A DNA stretch of 64,000 nt from an uncultured Clostridia bacterium (lineage in GTDB: Bacteria > Bacillota > Clostridia > Oscillospirales > Ruminococcaceae), in NCBI GenBank assembly GCA_947168885.1, contig CAMVNQ010000006.1, positions 62,001-126,000 on the forward strand, written 5' to 3'. Shown piece by piece: positions 60,422 through 64,000 of this stretch. Numbering within the stretch: the stretch's first letter is position 1; every line of letters begins with the position of its first letter. The position numbers were made by a program, and so were the translations under genes. The notes under the pieces were generated by a model. That model made no database searches and was not told the origin of the DNA. It saw only the letters and a program-made list of their open reading frames with translations.

Positions 60422-62572
60422 ATGGAAAACGGAAAGAAAGCGGGGCTGTTCCGGACGGAAGTCCTGGCGCCGCTTCTGCTCAGCACGGTGGTTTTAAGTG
60501 CCACCGCGTATATATATGCCTGCGGGAACGCGTCAGCAGCCCTGCTGTTTCTTGTGCTGTCCGCGATATACTCATTCGCTCTTTTCGCTATGTATGAGAA
60601 GCTCCGCGCGACGGGAAAGACATGGCTCACGACAGTTATCGTTGCTCTGGTTTTCGTCGCGGTCATGACGGTCGCACCGTTTTTTTCGGATATGGACGGG
60701 CTCGGCGATTTCGGACTCTGGTTCATGGAGCCTTCACGCTATACGCAGGTACATTTCGGCAATACATACACACTCATACTTGTGTTCGGATTTCTGCTTG
60801 TTTCGTGTTTGTACTATTTTACAAGGGTAAGATACCGCGGGGTATTTGTGTTTCTGATATGCCTGTGTCCGTTTTGTCTCTTCGCAAAGACATTCACGGA
60901 TATTCCCGTTATCTTCCCGATAGTTGTGATGACGCTTTTCTTCTTCATTATGGCAGGAAATTCCGGTACAAAGACCGTTATGCCCGAATACGGCAAGGGT
61001 GTATTGAAGGCGACGCTCGCGTTCGTTCTCGCTGTAACTGTCATAGCGTCATTCTTCCCGAAAATGAAGACAGCGCCGTTCAGAGAGAACTTTGACGAGT
61101 TCATCACCGGTGTGAGCATAGGAGCCGAGGGTATAGCGGATTTCAGTGATTTCAGCGAATCATCCTCTTCTGCCACATCGAAAAAAGATGATGATGAAGT
61201 GGTTCTTACGTTCTACGGCGATAACCCGAGATATGTAAAACGCCAGTGCTTCAATCTCTATGACCGGGTGACCGGGACATGGGGGTATTACGGCGACGAC
61301 AACAACGGCAGCAGCAACTGGGAGCGCTATGCATGGTATGAAGACCCGAAGCTGCTTTACCATAACCTTGGATTTGATGAAAGCATCATAAGGTATAAAA
61401 AGAGCAGGATACGCTATGAAAGCGGTAAAGTCAGAGCAGTTTATACTGTTGACAACCTGACCGAGATCGAGCTCTACAACAGTGACAGTAAAATCTATCG
61501 CACAGAGCTTGATGAATATTTCCTGACCAGAGAGGATTCCGAAAATGTAAACTCTTACTTCATAGAATGGTCGGAATTCCCTCTTGACAACAAATACATC
61601 GCCGGTTTCACGGACGAGTACATCAAAAAGCTCGCAGAAGGAGCAGGCGAAGCCGCGGTTGACGCAGCTTCGTATATCCGCGCGGAGGAACAGGCAAAGA
61701 AGTACAACAGCTATCTCCTTTCGGACAAGGTAATGGATGAGTATTATTCCTCCGCGGAAGCGCGCAGAAAAGTAAGGGAACTCGCGGAGAGCCTGACTGA
61801 CGGCTGCGATAACGACGCACAGCGAGCCGATGCGATAGTTGCGCTCTTTCATAACGGAGATTACATCTACGACGACGAGTTCACTACCGCGAATGCTGCT
61901 CCGGACAATTTCATCTTCGGAACAAAGCGCGGTGCCTGTGCTGCTTATGCCACAGCTATGACACTGATGTGCCGCGAACTCGGAATGACCGCTCGCTACT
62001 GCGAGGGCTTCCTTGTCCAGAAGCAGGATGAATCCGGCGGTTTCTGGTATGTAACAGCCTCGGATTCCCACGCCTTTGTTCAGGTCTGGATCGACGGCTA
62101 CGGCTGGACAACGTTTGACCCGACGAGCAACGTAAGGGACGACGGGTATTTTGATGTGACATTCGTTTATGTCGGTGTCGGCGCGGCTGTTATATTCATC
62201 ATAGGTGCGCTGGTCGTTCTTCTGCGTCCGGGATTTGAAGAGTCACGCTTCGTGAGCCGCATGAAGAAGACCCGTGGAACCATGCAGTACAGCATGATAT
62301 ACAGAAAAATAAACGGTATGGTGAATGCGTACTGCGAAAGCAGGGAGAATATGCTCACGCCTTTCGGCACCGCAGATAAATGCAGAGAATTGTTCGGTTT
62401 TGATATATCCGGTTTTGTTATGGAGTACGAGAATGCGGTCTATGGCGGAAAAGGCGATGAACAGGCGGATAATTCCGATATTTATACCGGATTTGTATCT
62501 GCGTACAAAAAAGCCCGCAGGGAAGAAAGGAAGAATTTGAAAAGATGGGGATATTCTCCGCGGAAGAAGTGA
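60422..62572 (+). CDS. membrane transglutaminase-like protein (TgpA/DUF3488 type)
   Basis: The 716-residue protein has about six N-terminal helices (1-210), an extracellular region with a transglutaminase/protease-like domain (Cys in RGACAAYATAMTLMCRELGM, His in SDSHAFVQVWIDGYG, Asp in TTFDPTS), one more helix (VGVGAAVIFIIGALVVLL) and a cytosolic C-terminal region. This matches the third member of MoxR-DUF58-TgpA operons, thought to act on cell-wall or surface proteins. The catalytic triad is complete. Its end overlaps the birA start by 28 bases. Confidence 0.88.
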   Translation: MENGKKAGLFRTEVLAPLLLSTVVLSATAYIYACGNASAALLFLVLSAIYSFALFAMYEKLRATGKTWLTTVIVALVFVAVMTVAPFFSDMDGLGDFGLWFMEPSRYTQVHFGNTYTLILVFGFLLVSCLYYFTRVRYRGVFVFLICLCPFCLFAKTFTDIPVIFPIVVMTLFFFIMAGNSGTKTVMPEYGKGVLKATLAFVLAVTVIASFFPKMKTAPFRENFDEFITGVSIGAEGIADFSDFSESSSSATSKKDDDEVVLTFYGDNPRYVKRQCFNLYDRVTGTWGYYGDDNNGSSNWERYAWYEDPKLLYHNLGFDESIIRYKKSRIRYESGKVRAVYTVDNLTEIELYNSDSKIYRTELDEYFLTREDSENVNSYFIEWSEFPLDNKYIAGFTDEYIKKLAEGAGEAAVDAASYIRAEEQAKKYNSYLLSDKVMDEYYSSAEARRKVRELAESLTDGCDNDAQRADAIVALFHNGDYIYDDEFTTANAAPDNFIFGTKRGACAAYATAMTLMCRELGMTARYCEGFLVQKQDESGGFWYVTASDSHAFVQVWIDGYGWTTFDPTSNVRDDGYFDVTFVYVGVGAAVIFIIGALVVLLRPGFEESRFVSRMKKTRGTMQYSMIYRKINGMVNAYCESRENMLTPFGTADKCRELFGFDISGFVMEYENAVYGGKGDEQADNSDIYTGFVSAYKKARREERKNLKRWGYSPRKK

Positions 62573-63330
62573 CCGCGCTGATCGGTGAAAAACTTCGCGG
62601 CCGCATCAGCTTAAAGACCGCCGAAATAACCGGCTCAACCAATGACGACATAAAAGCGCTCGCGGCAGGCGGTTCTCCCGAAGGAACGGTGATGATAGCG
62701 GGCGAGCAGACCGCGGGAAAAGGGCGGCTCGGACGGAGTTTCTATTCACCGAAAGATGCGGGGCTGTATATGAGCGTCCTGCTGCGCCCGAAAATCGGCA
62801 CAGCCGACGCCCTTGCGATAACGACTGCTGCCGGAGCATCGGTCGCCGGTGCGCTTGACGCGGTTTGCGGTACGAATTCGGGTATCAAATGGGTGAATGA
62901 CATATATATTGGTGCGCGCAAGGTCTGCGGGATACTTACCGAGGCGTCGCTTGCGCCGGACGGAAGCATCAGATACGCTGTACTCGGTATCGGAGTCAAT
63001 GTCACCGACCGCGGATTTCCCGATGACATAAAGAACAAGGCGGGAGCAGTGGGCGCAGACCTTTCTCTGAGACCCGCGATAGCCGCGAAGATACTTGATT
63101 GCTTTTTCGCGTATTATGACAGTTTTCCCTCGAAAGAATACATGGACGAATACAGAAAGCGCTCTGTACTTACCGGAAAGACGATAGAGTATGAACAAAA
63201 CGGTGTGAAGCACACCGCGTTCGTTGAGGGGATTGATGATGATGCGCATCTTATCGTCCGCAGTCCCGACGGGAATCTGAAGTATCTTTCGTCGGGAGAA
63301 GTGAACATAGTGATGAACAGTAGGCAGTGA
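62545..63330 (+). CDS. birA: biotin-[acetyl-CoA-carboxylase] ligase
   Basis: The 261-residue biotin protein ligase has EITGSTNDDIKALA, the biotinyl-AMP loop GEQTAGKGRLGRSFYSP, KWVNDIYIGARKVCGILTE and a C-terminal SH3-like domain (VEGIDDDAHLIVRSPDG). The N-terminal DNA-binding domain of bifunctional BirA is absent, so it only attaches biotin to carboxylases. It begins inside the end of the transglutaminase gene (AAGGAAG upstream). The next gene is bioY, a biotin transporter, so the two share a biotin role despite the element in between. Confidence 0.93.
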   Translation: MGIFSAEEVTALIGEKLRGRISLKTAEITGSTNDDIKALAAGGSPEGTVMIAGEQTAGKGRLGRSFYSPKDAGLYMSVLLRPKIGTADALAITTAAGASVAGALDAVCGTNSGIKWVNDIYIGARKVCGILTEASLAPDGSIRYAVLGIGVNVTDRGFPDDIKNKAGAVGADLSLRPAIAAKILDCFFAYYDSFPSKEYMDEYRKRSVLTGKTIEYEQNGVKHTAFVEGIDDDAHLIVRSPDGNLKYLSSGEVNIVMNSRQ

Positions 63331-63358
63331 ACGTCTGTGGTACTGATCGCGATGTATA

Positions 63359-63582
63359 TATAGGGAACCTCTAAAAACCCATTTGAGAGAAAAAGAACTG
63401 CTTGCACCAACTGCTTCGTCAAGTCTCCTCACCTTGCGTGGTCTCCCCGGCAGCGGGGAGGTGTCGAGCTTGCGAGACAGAGGGGCTGACCGACAGACCA
63501 GCAAGCTTTCGGAGCCTTTCCTTGCATTTGGCGCAATCATCTCATTTTCTCTATTCAAAGCGGTTTTTAGAGGTACCCTATA
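63359..63582. mobile_element. MITE-like element between birA and bioY
   Basis: This 224-bp element has 21-bp terminal inverted repeats with one mismatch: TATAGGGAACCTCTAAAAACC at 63359-63379, and the complement of TATAGGGTACCTCTAAAAACC at 63562-63582. Imperfect pairing continues inward for about 20 bases. The interior holds CTCCCCGGCAGCGGGGAG and other stems but no gene. The outer TA/TATA may be the target duplication. It ends 14 bases before the bioY ribosome site. Confidence 0.75.
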
Positions 63583-63607
63583 GGTTTTTTTTCAGAAGGA
63601 GAAGAAA

Positions 63608-64000
63608 ATGGAAACAAATAAAAAGACAACCATAAAAACAGTACAGATTGTGATGTGCGCACTTTTCGCGGCAATAATTGCTGTTTCTGCGCAGGTAACG
63701 CTCCCGCTGCCGACGCAGGTGCCGATAACTCTGCATACATTCGGTGTTGCGCTGTGCGCGGCGGTAGGCGGCTCGCTTACGGGAACCGTGTCAACAGCGG
63801 TATATGTGCTCCTCGGTGCGGTCGGAGTTCCCGTTTTCGCTTCTATGCGCGGCGGGTTTGATGTTCTTCTCGGACCTACCGGCGGATTTCTTTTCGGCTT
63901 CATAGTTATGGCGTTCTTCTGCGGCATAAAGGCAAAGCATCTTTGGTCACGCACCGGATTTTCGCTTATCGGTCTTGTGGTCTGCTATCTATGCGGCGCG
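63608..64000 (+). CDS. bioY: biotin transporter BioY, partial at window end
   Basis: The first 131 residues of a BioY S-component of an ECF transporter: a helix after a short cytosolic N-terminus (VQIVMCALFAAIIAVSAQV), the family block LPLPTQVPITLHTFGVALCA, GSLTGTVSTAVYVLLGAVGV and FDVLLGPTGGFLFGFIVMAF. It takes up biotin with high affinity. The ATG follows AGAAGGAGAAGAAA. The gene runs off the window. The MITE-like element just upstream may influence its expression. Confidence 0.93.
   Translation, partial: METNKKTTIKTVQIVMCALFAAIIAVSAQVTLPLPTQVPITLHTFGVALCAAVGGSLTGTVSTAVYVLLGAVGVPVFASMRGGFDVLLGPTGGFLFGFIVMAFFCGIKAKHLWSRTGFSLIGLVVCYLCGA

Overview
The window reads as chromosomal DNA from an anaerobic, Gram-positive gut member of the Clostridia, most likely Oscillospiraceae/Ruminococcaceae. 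The grounds are strong sigma-A promoters with 17-bp spacers, AGGAGG-type ribosome sites, cre-like catabolite boxes, DUF3793/flavodoxin/DUF2325, Nif11/NHLM peptide export, a lipoprotein GH26 mannanase and SLH surface domains. The taxon is an inference; no rRNA or tRNA gene was found.

Layout. (a) 0-6 kb: ridA, a GNAT acetyltransferase and a cysteine desulfurase without its N-terminus run on the minus strand. They meet head to head a histidine kinase that also lacks its N-terminus, at a junction near 2.0 kb. Four unknown, coiled-coil or low-complexity genes follow, separated by strong palindromes. (b) 6.2-18.5 kb: one long plus-strand operon for import and reductive breakdown of pyrimidines. It encodes a leader peptide, ABC importer, dihydropyrimidinase, a PreA-type dihydropyrimidine dehydrogenase, a PucR regulator, class III aminotransferase, an unknown small protein, a carbamoyl amidohydrolase and an Fe-alcohol dehydrogenase. 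Together these can take uracil to beta-alanine, malonate semialdehyde and 3-hydroxypropionate. Two proteins have unusual architecture: the solute-binding protein looks circularly permuted, and PreA carries the Fe-S domain of PreT but no FAD/NAD domain. (c) 18.6-20.5 kb: a RelA/SpoT-like alarmone synthetase behind a leader hairpin, followed by a shortened, metal-ligand-poor copy of the carbamoylase.

(d) 20.6-25.7 kb: an IS200/IS605 scar, a GH42 beta-galactosidase with its AraC regulator, and a divergent GH26 mannanase-CE1 esterase fusion lipoprotein. (e) 25.9-38.4 kb: a mixed region with an FMN reductase, a DUF5131-DUF4186 fusion, a HAD-like protein, an sfsA pseudogene, an LRR-SLH-FN3 surface protein, a metal-regulated-looking DUF3793/flavodoxin/DUF2325 operon, an EamA transporter, D-lactate dehydrogenase, a ketopantoate-reductase-like protein, and an ABC-F ribosome-protection ATPase behind a three-codon leader ORF and attenuator. 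(f) 38.5-45.1 kb: an NHLM-type peptide export operon (short adaptor, C39-peptidase ABC exporter, second ABC exporter, STAS protein) flanked by two related Nif11-leader precursors, both damaged in the leader. No modification enzyme is visible.

(g) 45.2-54.0 kb: a host-glycan locus with two paralogous solute-binding lipoproteins, each carrying an inserted zinc ribbon, plus an AraC regulator, GH29 fucosidase and GH2 beta-galactosidase, controlled by perfect cre-like palindromes. (h) 54.0-57.7 kb: a cyclase-family hydrolase and a two-gene operon pairing a Cache-PAS-GGDEF protein with an orphan TRAP solute-binding lipoprotein. (i) 57.9-64 kb: CBS, MoxR, DUF58, transglutaminase and birA genes in an operon, then a small MITE-like element directly in front of bioY, which runs off the window.
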